The position numbers were made by a program, and so were the translations under genes. Positions 16,389-25,044 of a stretch of 64,000 nucleotides of DNA are shown here, piece after piece. Positions within the stretch are counted from its first letter, which is position 1. Each line of letters starts with the position of its first letter. Source of the stretch: Aliishimia ponticola (GTDB lineage: Bacteria > Pseudomonadota > Alphaproteobacteria > Rhodobacterales > Rhodobacteraceae); assembly GCF_004803475.1 (NCBI RefSeq), contig NZ_SRKY01000004.1, forward strand, positions 124,001 through 188,000, written 5' to 3'. The notes beneath the pieces are model-generated. The model was not told where the DNA came from and searched no databases. It saw nothing but the letters and a program-made list of their open reading frames with translations.

Positions 16389-19300
16389 CTAGTCTTCCTT
16401 TGTCTGCGCCCGTAGTATGGCCTCTTCCGCCTTGTAAACAAGCCTGTCCTTGTCCACCGGCTTGCCCAACACGGCATCGAATATCCCCGCATCGCGGCGA
16501 CCCGCGATTCCAGCAAGTGCGGTGACAAGGATCACGGGCAGTTCGGGCGCGATGGCACGCGCCTTTTGCGCCAGTTCGGTTCCGGTCATTTTCGGCATGT
16601 CGAAATCGGTGATCAGCAAATCCCAGCCCTGCGGATTGTCCTCCAGCGCTTCAAGCACGTCGGAGGGTTCCGAGGTTGGCGCGACCTCTGCCCCGGCGGC
16701 CTCAAGGAAAGCGGTGATGATCTGCAGCAGGTCTTCGTGATCGTCCAGCAGCAGGATGGAGCGCCCGTCAAGCCGCCCGGTCACGCCCTCTACGCGCGCG
16801 GGTTCCTCCGCCCCTTTGGGGTGCTCTGGCCAATAGATCGTGAAGGTCGTGCCCTTGCCCGGCGCGGTATCGAGCCGCAAGGCGCCACCTGCGGCCGACA
16901 CGACCGACGAGACGATTGCCAGACCAAGACCGGAGCCGCCCGCGCCTTTCGTCGTCTCGTAGGGTTTGAACGCGCGCGCCGCCAGTTCCGGCGACATGCC
17001 AGGCCCGGTATCGGCCACGACGATCCGGGCAAAGCGCTGCCCCGGTTCTGGCGTGCCGATGGAAAACGGCCCTTCTGGCGTGGCATCTGTGACCGCATCC
17101 AGCGAGACCGCGATTTGGCCCGGCGCGCCTGCCAGTGCGTCGCGGGCGTTGATCGCAAGATTCAGCACCAGTTGCAGGATATCCGTGGGGTCGGCGGTAA
17201 TATTCACCGGCGTATCGGGCAAGTTCAGCGTCAGCCGCGTGGGCGCGCGCAGGCCCGCGCGCACAAGATCGCATGCCTCTCGCAGCGGGGTGCGCAAATC
17301 CAGCGCCACCGGACTGGCCTCGTGCCGACCAAGGGAGAGCAGACGTTTGACAAGGCCCGCGGCTTGATCGGTCGCCGCCTGAATACGCTGCGCCCCGGTC
17401 GCGGTCAGGCTGCGCGGGTCGGCGGCATCCTTGATCAGCAAAGCGCCCCCGGAAATCGTCGCCAGAAGGTTGTTGAAATCATGCGCAAGCCCGGCGGCCA
17501 TCTGGCCCACGACTTCGCGCCGTTGCGCCAGTTGCAATTCTTCGCGCAGGCGTTCGCGTTCTTCGGTTTCGCGCCGACGATCGCGCATATCGCGGGCGAT
17601 GCACAGCAATCCACCATCGTCCTTGACGGTCAGCGACACATCCTGGTCCACCGGGCTGCCATCACGCGCCAGACCGGCGATTTCGCCCGTCCAGTTCCCG
17701 TCGCGTTGCAGCTTTGGCAGTGCATTGCTTTGCATCCAGGCCGCTTCTTCCGGCGCGTAAAGCATCGTCCAGGGTTTGCCGATGACCTGCGCCTCGGACT
17801 CATATCCGAAGAGTTCCAGATGCGCCTTGTTCATATACAGGAACCGGCCCTCATCATCGGTGATCGCAATGCCGTCCTGACTGGCCTCCATCGCGGCGGC
17901 GCGATCCGCCTCGGCCCGTTTTTCCGCCATCTTGAGCGCGGTAATATCCACCCGCAGCCCCACGCGCCCGCCATTGGGCGTGGCCTTTTCGAAGATGCGC
18001 AGCCAGCGGCCATCCGCCAGTTCCTGTTCGATCTCGCTATCGGATTCGCGGTGCCGTTTCAGCCTCTCGGCAAGCCACTCTTCTTCGCGGCCCAGCGCGT
18101 CCTGATACTGCCCCCGTTCAAGGCCGTAGCGCAGGATGTCCTCGAACCGCTCACCGGGACGGATGACCTCGGCCGACTGTTTGTACAGCTCTCGGTAGCG
18201 CTGGTTGCACAGAACCAGACGGTCCTCTGAATCGTACAGCACAAAGCCATCCTGAAGCGCCTCCACCGCGGCAACCAGCGTGGCACGGGTGCGCGCCGCG
18301 TCATCGGCGGCCACGCGCAGAGCGTCGGCTTGCTCGCGCTGTTCGGTCACATCGACCTCGACCGCCATGAAACCGCTGATCACGCCGTCCTCGTCGCGGA
18401 CCGGCTGAATGTCGAGCGCGACCCAGTATTTCTCACCGTCGCGGGACTGGTTCAGGATGTCGGCCTGGACCGGCTTGCCCTGCGCAATCCCTTCGCGCAG
18501 CAGGGCGACAGTGGCCGGGTCGGTTTCATCGCATTGCAGGAAGTGGCCGGGATTGCGGCCCAGAACTTCGTCCAGTGGCCAGCCGGAGGTCTTGGTAAAT
18601 GCCTCGTTCACCCATGTGATCCGGCAATCGGCATCGGTCATCACCACAAGGTTCGAGGTACGGCGCGCGATATCGGACAGCCGTTCGATCAGCGCGGTCT
18701 GCTCGCGGATTTCAGTGATGTCACGCAGCACGAACAGATAGCCACGCTCGCCCAAGGCCGAGGCTGACAGCTGCCAGACCCGTTCCCAATCCCCGACCAG
18801 CGCAAAAGGGAAGTTGCGCGGCTTGGGCACTTCTCCTGCGTCGATCTCGTTCAGCACCTCGCGCGCCTCGGCGGCAAGATCCGGCGGCAGAACGGATTCA
18901 AGAAGTTGTCCCTCGAACGCGCCGCTGATTTCTTCGGGCACGACAATCGCGCCGGAATGCCACATCACGAACCGGCCCTCGTGATCCAGTTCGACAACAA
19001 GGTCGGGCATTGCGGCCAGAACGGATTCCAGACGCTGCCGTTCAGAAGCGGTTTCCGCATGTGCCGCCAACAGCCGGGTTTCCGCATCGCGACGCGCCAG
19101 AAGCGAGGCAATGACCTTCGCGACAGAGCGCAGAAGATGCACTTCGCCCGGCAGAAAACTGCGCTGCGCGGACAGGTTTTCATAGGTGATCAGCCCGCTG
19201 AAATCACCATCGCGCAGCATCGGCACCGCCAGCAACGACACCGTTCCCAACACGCCAAGAATGTCCCGTTCGGGCGCGTCATTCGGCAGGTCATCGATAT

Positions 19301-20345
19301 CGGTCACGATGACATCCTGCCCCGCGCTGAGCTGTTCCCGCCATTGCGGCACTGCATCGACGGGGATCTTGCGCGTCGCATCCGCCACGCTTTCGACGCC
19401 GGGTGCGCACCATTCATGGCTCATCCCCAGCGTCGTGCCATCAAAGCTGAGCCGCGAGACGCACACACGGTCCGTGCTGGTGAGTTCCCCCATCAGCGCC
19501 AGCGCCTTCATGATCGCGACATCAAGGGTTTGCAGCGGCGCGCTCAACAGCCCGTCAAGGATGCTGACCACGGCCCCCTGCATGTCGGTCAGCCGGGCGA
19601 AAGCGCGATGCACAGCCTCCAGCGGCGCATCTAGCCCGCTGGTCTTTTCGTCCACCGCGCGCCCTTCGATCAGGGACACGAGCAAGGCGTTGCGCCGCGC
19701 TTCACGCAGGGCTTTCAGCGATTGCGCCGCCACGCGCGCGACCCGGTCCAGCACCCGCAGATCGGCCGCAGAAAAGTGCCCGGCCTTGCGACTGGCCAGC
19801 AGAAGCCCGTCTTGCCCGGCCTCTGTGGTTTGCAAGGGAACCAGGATGATGGACGCGTATTGCCCGAAATGGCCGGGCAGATCGTCATTGGCCACGGCGC
19901 GCAGATTTCCCAAACGGCGTGGGCGGGACAGTATATCGGGCGCGACCGGCAATTGGAGGCCGGAATGTCCTTCGACCACCGATGTGGCGACACTGACCAC
20001 ACCATCGTCCGTTTGCAAAAAGCAGGCGTCATAGCCGGAAAACGCCGCGCGCAGGGTCAACAGAAGATCCTGCACAGCTTCGGCGGCTCCGGACTTGCCC
20101 GATAGCGCAGTCAGCGCCTGAGACAGAATGGATTGCTCGCGCAGCGCCCCGGCCTCGCGGGAACGGGCGGCCTCGGTCTCGGCCAGCGCCACGCGCAACG
20201 CCTCGCTTTCGCGCAGCAGCTTTTGGTTGATGTCGTAGAGTTCGCGCGCCTTGTCTTCGAGGATACTCTCGGCCTCGTTCCGGGCGCGCCGTTCGCGTTC
20301 GTACCTGGCGCGAGAAACACGATCAGGCGGCGCGCTTTGGGTCAT
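16389..20345 (-). CDS. Hybrid sensor histidine kinase with GAF and PAS domains
   Basis: A 1318-residue soluble kinase without membrane helices. In order: an N-terminal coiled coil (residues 10-75), two GAF-like domains (about 80-215 and 245-430), four PAS domains (about 445-900), a HisKA domain with His955 in GLAHDFNNLLA, an ATPase domain (N box NLAINARDAL, G boxes VADTGPGMS and GGSGLGLAIV) and a C-terminal receiver with Asp1247 (LLITDFDMPKMTG). Its ATG overlaps the H-NOX stop codon (ATGA), so translation is coupled; an earlier in-frame start inside H-NOX is less likely. Being cytosolic and co-encoded with H-NOX and FIST proteins, it probably receives its signal from them. It resembles NahK/ErcS-type kinases, but with extra sensor domains. 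Confidence 0.92.
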   Translation of the reverse strand: MTQSAPPDRVSRARYERERRARNEAESILEDKARELYDINQKLLRESEALRVALAETEAARSREAGALREQSILSQALTALSGKSGAAEAVQDLLLTLRAAFSGYDACFLQTDDGVVSVATSVVEGHSGLQLPVAPDILSRPRRLGNLRAVANDDLPGHFGQYASIILVPLQTTEAGQDGLLLASRKAGHFSAADLRVLDRVARVAAQSLKALREARRNALLVSLIEGRAVDEKTSGLDAPLEAVHRAFARLTDMQGAVVSILDGLLSAPLQTLDVAIMKALALMGELTSTDRVCVSRLSFDGTTLGMSHEWCAPGVESVADATRKIPVDAVPQWREQLSAGQDVIVTDIDDLPNDAPERDILGVLGTVSLLAVPMLRDGDFSGLITYENLSAQRSFLPGEVHLLRSVAKVIASLLARRDAETRLLAAHAETASERQRLESVLAAMPDLVVELDHEGRFVMWHSGAIVVPEEISGAFEGQLLESVLPPDLAAEAREVLNEIDAGEVPKPRNFPFALVGDWERVWQLSASALGERGYLFVLRDITEIREQTALIERLSDIARRTSNLVVMTDADCRITWVNEAFTKTSGWPLDEVLGRNPGHFLQCDETDPATVALLREGIAQGKPVQADILNQSRDGEKYWVALDIQPVRDEDGVISGFMAVEVDVTEQREQADALRVAADDAARTRATLVAAVEALQDGFVLYDSEDRLVLCNQRYRELYKQSAEVIRPGERFEDILRYGLERGQYQDALGREEEWLAERLKRHRESDSEIEQELADGRWLRIFEKATPNGGRVGLRVDITALKMAEKRAEADRAAAMEASQDGIAITDDEGRFLYMNKAHLELFGYESEAQVIGKPWTMLYAPEEAAWMQSNALPKLQRDGNWTGEIAGLARDGSPVDQDVSLTVKDDGGLLCIARDMRDRRRETEERERLREELQLAQRREVVGQMAAGLAHDFNNLLATISGGALLIKDAADPRSLTATGAQRIQAATDQAAGLVKRLLSLGRHEASPVALDLRTPLREACDLVRAGLRAPTRLTLNLPDTPVNITADPTDILQLVLNLAINARDALAGAPGQIAVSLDAVTDATPEGPFSIGTPEPGQRFARIVVADTGPGMSPELAARAFKPYETTKGAGGSGLGLAIVSSVVSAAGGALRLDTAPGKGTTFTIYWPEHPKGAEEPARVEGVTGRLDGRSILLLDDHEDLLQIITAFLEAAGAEVAPTSEPSDVLEALEDNPQGWDLLITDFDMPKMTGTELAQKARAIAPELPVILVTALAGIAGRRDAGIFDAVLGKPVDKDRLVYKAEEAILRAQTKED

Positions 20346-20893
20346 TCGGCAGGCTCGGTCGATATCCTGAAGCGCGCCACTGTGTCCTCGGGCGTGACCG
20401 AATCCTTGCGTTCGATCTGCGCGGTTTCGTTGAACTTCACGGCGCAGGCTTCGATCAGCCCCTGACAAAAGGCCGCCAACGGACGGGGCGAACGATAGGT
20501 CATGTTCAGCGTCGATGGCCCCTCGCGTTCGGTTTCGAAGCTGGGAAGTTCGGCATCGGGATACAGTTTGCGCACTTCGACATGGATGTCGTCTTCGATC
20601 GCCTCAAGCATGTCGATGCTGGTATTGCGCGTGACAAAGAACTGCGGATAGTGACGCTCGAAGCCGTCCATGATCCAATGCCCGAACAGGCGCTGCAATT
20701 CTTCGGCTGGCAGCCCGCTATGCGCAGAGAAGCCGCCAACCAGCGTCAACAGTTCCTCGCATGGATAATTGCCGACGGAAGTATAGGCGCCGCCCGACGG
20801 CAAGTCCGCCGCTTCGATCACAGCATCGACAGCTTCCTCGCCGAAATTTTCCTCGGCCATTGCCATTAACTCGGTAAAAATGACGCCCTTCAT
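20342..20893 (-). CDS. hnoX: H-NOX heme nitric oxide/oxygen sensor protein
   Basis: A 183-residue stand-alone H-NOX protein. It starts with the family hallmark MKGVIFTE, has the proximal heme ligand His104 (DDIHVEVRKLYPDAELP) and the heme-propionate motif Y-x-S-x-R as Y133-R-S-P-R137. H-NOX proteins bind NO at the heme and then regulate an associated kinase or cyclase. It follows the FIST gene after three bases and overlaps the hybrid kinase, which is thus the likely partner. No obvious distal tyrosine could be confirmed from sequence alone, so NO rather than oxygen is the expected ligand, as for other proteobacterial stand-alone H-NOX proteins. Confidence 0.95.
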   Translation of the reverse strand: MKGVIFTELMAMAEENFGEEAVDAVIEAADLPSGGAYTSVGNYPCEELLTLVGGFSAHSGLPAEELQRLFGHWIMDGFERHYPQFFVTRNTSIDMLEAIEDDIHVEVRKLYPDAELPSFETEREGPSTLNMTYRSPRPLAAFCQGLIEACAVKFNETAQIERKDSVTPEDTVARFRISTEPAE

Positions 20894-20896
20894 TAC

Positions 20897-22081
20897 TCAC
20901 TCCGCAAACACTGTACAGGAAATCATCAGGTTCCCATGTTCCGACTCGCCACCGGGCGGGACACCCTGTTCGCCGAAGGTGAAGGCTCCGATCCACGGAG
21001 CGCCCTGAAGGGCTTCGCTCACTCCGGCGCAGACCTCATCCATCCGGTCGCGCACCGCCAGCATACACCCCCCGCAGTAAATCACCAGAGCGCCGGAAGC
21101 CGCGCCGCCGACATCCTGACGGGCCTGCGCAGCGATCCGGCCCGCGCGGGCGACCAGACTGGAGCCGGTGCCCTGCATCTGCCAAAGCGTGTCGCCCAGA
21201 TGCACATCCGCGAACATGTCCATCGACCCATCTGGATTGACGGTCGAAGGATGGGCCAGCAGGTGAAACGGCACCCCCGCGACCTTGCGTGTTTCGCGGC
21301 CCAAAGGCCACAGCGTCGAAGCGGACAGGATCGAAATCGCCTCGTCATCCGCCAAGGGCACACGCCGACCGCACCAGCGGCGGTAGGTTTCGGCAGCGGG
21401 CTGGCCATCAATCTCGTAAACGCGGCGACCTTCCACACGGGTGACGACGCCACTTTGCGCCGTGGGCGTGTAGCCGCTTTGATAGACCGAGGCGACCGGG
21501 CTGGAGGGGAACAGCACGGAGACCACGACACCATTCGCGTGGCTTTGCGCCGGGCCGAATTGAGACCACTGACCACTGCTATCGTTATCGGCAGAGCTGC
21601 CACCGACGATCGGGGTATGCGCCCCGACGATGTCGCGCACGCCTGCCAGAACCTTTTCTTCCTGCCCCGGAGCGACGGTCAACCAGACAAGTTCAGGGAT
21701 TTCACCGGGGCGACCGGCCACGGCCAAGGCTGCACGGGCGGCTTCGCGCGCGGCTTCGGTGGCGTCATCCACGATCTCTGCCGATGCGGAACCATAGTCG
21801 CCCTCAGCGTCCCAGATCGCCATCGCACCCATGCCGGTCCCGTCCGCGATATCGACGCCGGCATTCGTCATAAGACCCAGGCAGGACGTCCCGCCATGGA
21901 CCTGCGCAGGCCCGAAATCCGTTGTTACTGCGCGGCGCAAATCCTCTGCCCCAAAGCTGGTTCCGTACACCACGACGACGAAATCCGGCGCACCCAGTTC
22001 GGGAATGGACAGGCTGGCGGCAAGCTCACGGCTCGCCGCCGCGCAATTTGTTGCGCGCGACTGCGCTGTATCAATCTTCAT
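20897..22081 (-). CDS. nosP: FIST domain protein (NosP-like sensor)
   Basis: A 394-residue protein with an N-terminal FIST domain (about residues 25-215, with DFVVVVYGTSFG and TPIVGGSSADND) and a C-terminal FIST_C domain (about 225-375, ending in AFTFGEQG). Several bacterial FIST proteins (NosP) bind heme and sense NO, and act on a co-encoded histidine kinase. The place of the gene, first in an operon with H-NOX, a hybrid kinase and a response regulator, supports that. ATG 22081 has GGAG seven bases upstream; the longer frame would include the palindrome region. Heme binding is inferred, not shown. Confidence 0.85.
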   Translation of the reverse strand: MKIDTAQSRATNCAAASRELAASLSIPELGAPDFVVVVYGTSFGAEDLRRAVTTDFGPAQVHGGTSCLGLMTNAGVDIADGTGMGAMAIWDAEGDYGSASAEIVDDATEAAREAARAALAVAGRPGEIPELVWLTVAPGQEEKVLAGVRDIVGAHTPIVGGSSADNDSSGQWSQFGPAQSHANGVVVSVLFPSSPVASVYQSGYTPTAQSGVVTRVEGRRVYEIDGQPAAETYRRWCGRRVPLADDEAISILSASTLWPLGRETRKVAGVPFHLLAHPSTVNPDGSMDMFADVHLGDTLWQMQGTGSSLVARAGRIAAQARQDVGGAASGALVIYCGGCMLAVRDRMDEVCAGVSEALQGAPWIGAFTFGEQGVPPGGESEHGNLMISCTVFAE

Positions 22082-22152
22082 ATTCCACTCCGAGACCCCG
22101 CGACCAGCGTAACGCATGACCGGTCGATAACCAGCGCGCAGGCGGAGGGGGC

Positions 22153-22172
22153 ACCTACCCGAAAGGATAGGT
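22153..22172. promoter_or_regulatory. Copy 3 of the ACCTAYCC 8-4-8 palindrome
   Basis: ACCTACCC-GAAA-GGATAGGT is symmetric at 7 of 8 arm positions. It lies 71 bases upstream of the FIST start, so it is well placed to control the FIST/H-NOX/kinase/regulator operon. Related copies are at 13722 and 14935. Confidence 0.7.
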
Positions 22173-22248
22173 CCGTGACGCCCATCTACACGCATGACGC
22201 GAAAAGGCCGCGCCAAACCCGAAGATCGGGGCCAGCGCGGCCAAATTT

Positions 22249-22266
22249 CCACCGGAACTCCGGTGG
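22249..22266 (-). terminator. Hairpin after the aldehyde dehydrogenase gene
   Basis: CCACCGGA and TCCGGTGG form a perfect 8-base inverted repeat with a 2-base centre, seven bases past the dehydrogenase stop codon. On the minus strand it is followed by AAATTT, a weak T-tract. It probably separates this gene from the divergently controlled region. Confidence 0.45.
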
Positions 22267-22273
22267 TTAACCG

Positions 22274-23653
22274 TTATGCACCCGGCAGGAAGATCGCCTT
22301 GGCATTGACGAATTCATGCATGCCGAAGCCACCATGTTCGCGCCCGTAACCGGAGTTTTTCACCCCACCGAACGGCATGTTGGGATGGGCCGCACCGAAG
22401 CTGTTGATGCGCACCATGCCGGTGTCAAAATGCTTGCGCGCAAGCTCGGTCGCTTTTTCCACATCCTGCGAGAAGATGCCGCCACCCAGCCCGTACCGAC
22501 TGTCATTGGCGATGCGCATTGCGTCCTCATCATCCTTGGCGCGGATCACCGCTGCGACGGGCCCGAAGATTTCATCGTCATAGGCGGGCATCCCCGGTGT
22601 CACGTTGCCCAGAACGGTTGCGGGATAGTAAGCGCCCTCGCGGTCCAGCGGCTCGCCGCCACACAGGATTTCAGCACCCTTCTTGACGCTTTCCTTCACC
22701 TGGCCGTCGACGGTTTCCAACTGGTCCTGACTGCTCAGGGGGCCAAGCTGCGTCGCTTCGTCCGTCGGGTCACCCATCTTGATCGCCTTCATCGCGTCGA
22801 CATAGGCAGACACGAACGCATCGTAGTTCTTTTCCGTCACAATAAAGCGTTTGGCGTTCACGCAGGTCTGACCATTGTTATAAAGCCTCCCCTGGACGGA
22901 GTATTTCACAGCGGTTTCGATATCCGCATCTTCCAGTACAAGATACGCATCGTTGGACCCCAGTTCGAGAACGGTCTTCTTCAGCGCCTCGCTTGCCTTC
23001 GCGCCGATATGACGCCCCGCCGCATCGGACCCGGTCATGGTCACGCCGCGCACAAGGTCGTGGTCGATGATCTTGTCGGACACGTCATGGCCGACGACAA
23101 GAACCTGAAAGAGATCTTCGGGCAGGCCTGCCTCGATGCAGATTTCGCGCAGACGCAGGGCGCTGCCGGTGCAGATCGACGCGTGCTTCAGAACGCAGCC
23201 ATTGCCCGCCATCAGGGCCGCGGCCAGAACGCGCACGGGTTGGTAAAAAGGAAAATTCCACGGCTGGATCGAATAGATCACGCCAATTGGCTGGTAGGTC
23301 ACGATGCCCGAGTTGCCGTCGCCCAGATCGCGGTCTTCATCGGCGAGGATCGTTGGCCCGGTCTGCGCCGAATACTCGAAGATCGCGGCACAGATTTCGA
23401 CCTCATCCTTCGCGGCAGACAGCAGCTTGCCCATCTCGCGGGTCATCAGCGCCGCCAAATCATCGGCGTTGTCGCGCAGAGTCTTGGCAATCGCTTTCAG
23501 GTAAGGCGCGCGTTCGTCATGGGTCTTTTCGCGCCAATCAAGGAAGGCTGCATGGCTGGCTTCGATTTTCTCGAATGCTTCGGCTTCGCTCATCTTCTCA
23601 TACGATGCCAGCTTTTCGGACGTCGCGGGGTTGAACGTTTCGATCTTGGACAT
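22274..23653 (-). CDS. NAD(P)-dependent aldehyde dehydrogenase, succinate-semialdehyde type
   Basis: A 459-residue aldehyde dehydrogenase, the shorter length typical of the Sad/GabD2-like group. The catalytic cysteine is Cys264 in NNGQTCVNAKR and the general base glutamate is in TVLELGSNDAYLVL. Cofactor-site parts IQPWNFPFYQP and GVTMTGSDAAGR are present. The likely reaction is succinate semialdehyde to succinate, linking GABA or similar compounds to the TCA cycle, but other small aldehydes are possible. It stands alone, divergent from the radical SAM gene, and ends in a hairpin. Confidence 0.9.
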   Translation of the reverse strand: MSKIETFNPATSEKLASYEKMSEAEAFEKIEASHAAFLDWREKTHDERAPYLKAIAKTLRDNADDLAALMTREMGKLLSAAKDEVEICAAIFEYSAQTGPTILADEDRDLGDGNSGIVTYQPIGVIYSIQPWNFPFYQPVRVLAAALMAGNGCVLKHASICTGSALRLREICIEAGLPEDLFQVLVVGHDVSDKIIDHDLVRGVTMTGSDAAGRHIGAKASEALKKTVLELGSNDAYLVLEDADIETAVKYSVQGRLYNNGQTCVNAKRFIVTEKNYDAFVSAYVDAMKAIKMGDPTDEATQLGPLSSQDQLETVDGQVKESVKKGAEILCGGEPLDREGAYYPATVLGNVTPGMPAYDDEIFGPVAAVIRAKDDEDAMRIANDSRYGLGGGIFSQDVEKATELARKHFDTGMVRINSFGAAHPNMPFGGVKNSGYGREHGGFGMHEFVNAKAIFLPGA

Positions 23654-23814
23654 TGGGGGTTCCTCTCATCCTTTCCCACACAACGCCGCGAAAGGAAGCT
23701 GGTTCCGCCCCGATGCTGGAAAGGCGGTCACGAAACCGTGTGCCTGGGGCATTGCCCGGAACACGCAGACGCCTCACAGGTTGCGTTTCATACAATTTGT
23801 TCTATTTTTGTTCC

Positions 23815-25044
23815 ATGCCAAAAACACTGACGGAAAAACTCGCGATTCTCGCCGATGCGGCCAAGTATGATGCTTCCTGCGCCTCCTCCGGGACAAGCCG
23901 ACGGGATTCGACCAAGGACGGGATCGGAAGCGCAGGCGGCAGCGGCATTTGCCATGCCTATACCCCCGATGGGCGCTGCATCAGCCTGTTGAAAATCCTG
24001 ATGACGAATTTCTGCATTTTCGACTGCGCCTATTGCATCAACCGCGTCAGCAGCGGCGTGGAGCGCGCACGGTTTTCACCCGAAGAGGTTGTGTCGCTGA
24101 CCCTCGAATTCTATCGGCGCAATTACATCGAAGGGTTGTTCCTGAGTTCCGGCATCATCCGCAGCCCGGACGACACAATGGCCGATATGGTGCGGATCGC
24201 GCGGATGCTGCGGCAGGATCACGGCTTCAAAGGCTATATTCACCTCAAGACCATTCCCGAGGCGAGCCAAGAGCTGATCGGCGAGGCCGGGCTATATGCA
24301 GACAGGCTGTCGGTGAATATCGAATTGCCGCGCGACGACAGCACCCGTCAGCTTGCCCCGCAGAAAAAGCCGGAAACCATCCGCGCGGCGATGGCCTCTG
24401 TCCGTTTGAAGCGTCAGGAAAGCCGGGAGCGGAGCCATACCGGCAAGCGCCCCGCGCGGTTTGCCCCGGCGGGACAATCGACCCAGATGATCGTGGGGGC
24501 GGATGCGGCCAATGACCGTGACATCCTGTCGACGGCGTCGCGGCTTTATTCCGGTTACAAGCTCAAGCGGGTCTATTATTCGGCCTTCTCGCCGATCCCG
24601 GATTCCTCTGCGGCGCTGCCGCTGATCAAGCCGCCCCTGATCCGCGAGCATCGGCTTTATCAGGCGGACTGGCTGCTGCGCTTCTACGGCTTTGACGTGG
24701 ACGAGATCACCAGCCCCCGTCCAACCGGCGATCTGGATCTTGAGATCGACCCGAAGCTGGCATGGGCCCTTGCCAACCGCGCGCATTTCCCGGTGGATGT
24801 GAACCGCGCAGGCCGGGACATGCTGTTGCGGGTGCCGGGTTTCGGGACGCGAACGGTCAAGCGTATTCTCACCGCGCGGCGGTCCGGCGCGCTGCGCTAT
24901 GGCGATTTGATCCGGATCGGGGCGCGGATGAACACGGCCAAACCCTTTGTCACCCTGCCCGATTGGTCGCCCGGCGCATTGACGGACACGGATGATCTGC
25001 GCGCGCGGTTCACCCCTGCCCCGCAGCAACTCAGCCTGTTCTGA
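23815..25044 (+). CDS. Putative DNA modification/repair radical SAM protein
   Basis: A 409-residue radical SAM enzyme. The iron-sulfur cluster motif is C67-x3-C71-x2-C74 (CIFDCAYC), preceded by the conserved GRCISLLKILMTNF. The C-terminus (about residues 325-370) has VDVNRAGRDMLLRVPGFGTRTVKRIL, a helix-hairpin-helix typical of DNA-binding proteins. Members of this family are nearly always next to a UdgX-type gene, as here, where the stop and start share one base (TGATG). The reaction is unknown. ATG 23815 fits the family N-terminus; the longer frame runs into the upstream dehydrogenase promoter region. Confidence 0.9.
   Translation: MPKTLTEKLAILADAAKYDASCASSGTSRRDSTKDGIGSAGGSGICHAYTPDGRCISLLKILMTNFCIFDCAYCINRVSSGVERARFSPEEVVSLTLEFYRRNYIEGLFLSSGIIRSPDDTMADMVRIARMLRQDHGFKGYIHLKTIPEASQELIGEAGLYADRLSVNIELPRDDSTRQLAPQKKPETIRAAMASVRLKRQESRERSHTGKRPARFAPAGQSTQMIVGADAANDRDILSTASRLYSGYKLKRVYYSAFSPIPDSSAALPLIKPPLIREHRLYQADWLLRFYGFDVDEITSPRPTGDLDLEIDPKLAWALANRAHFPVDVNRAGRDMLLRVPGFGTRTVKRILTARRSGALRYGDLIRIGARMNTAKPFVTLPDWSPGALTDTDDLRARFTPAPQQLSLF

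Noticed and set aside
16566-18230. Plus-strand open frame of 554 codons opposite the hybrid kinase
   Set aside because: It overlaps the PAS, HisKA and ATPase domains of the real gene and has shadow-like composition.
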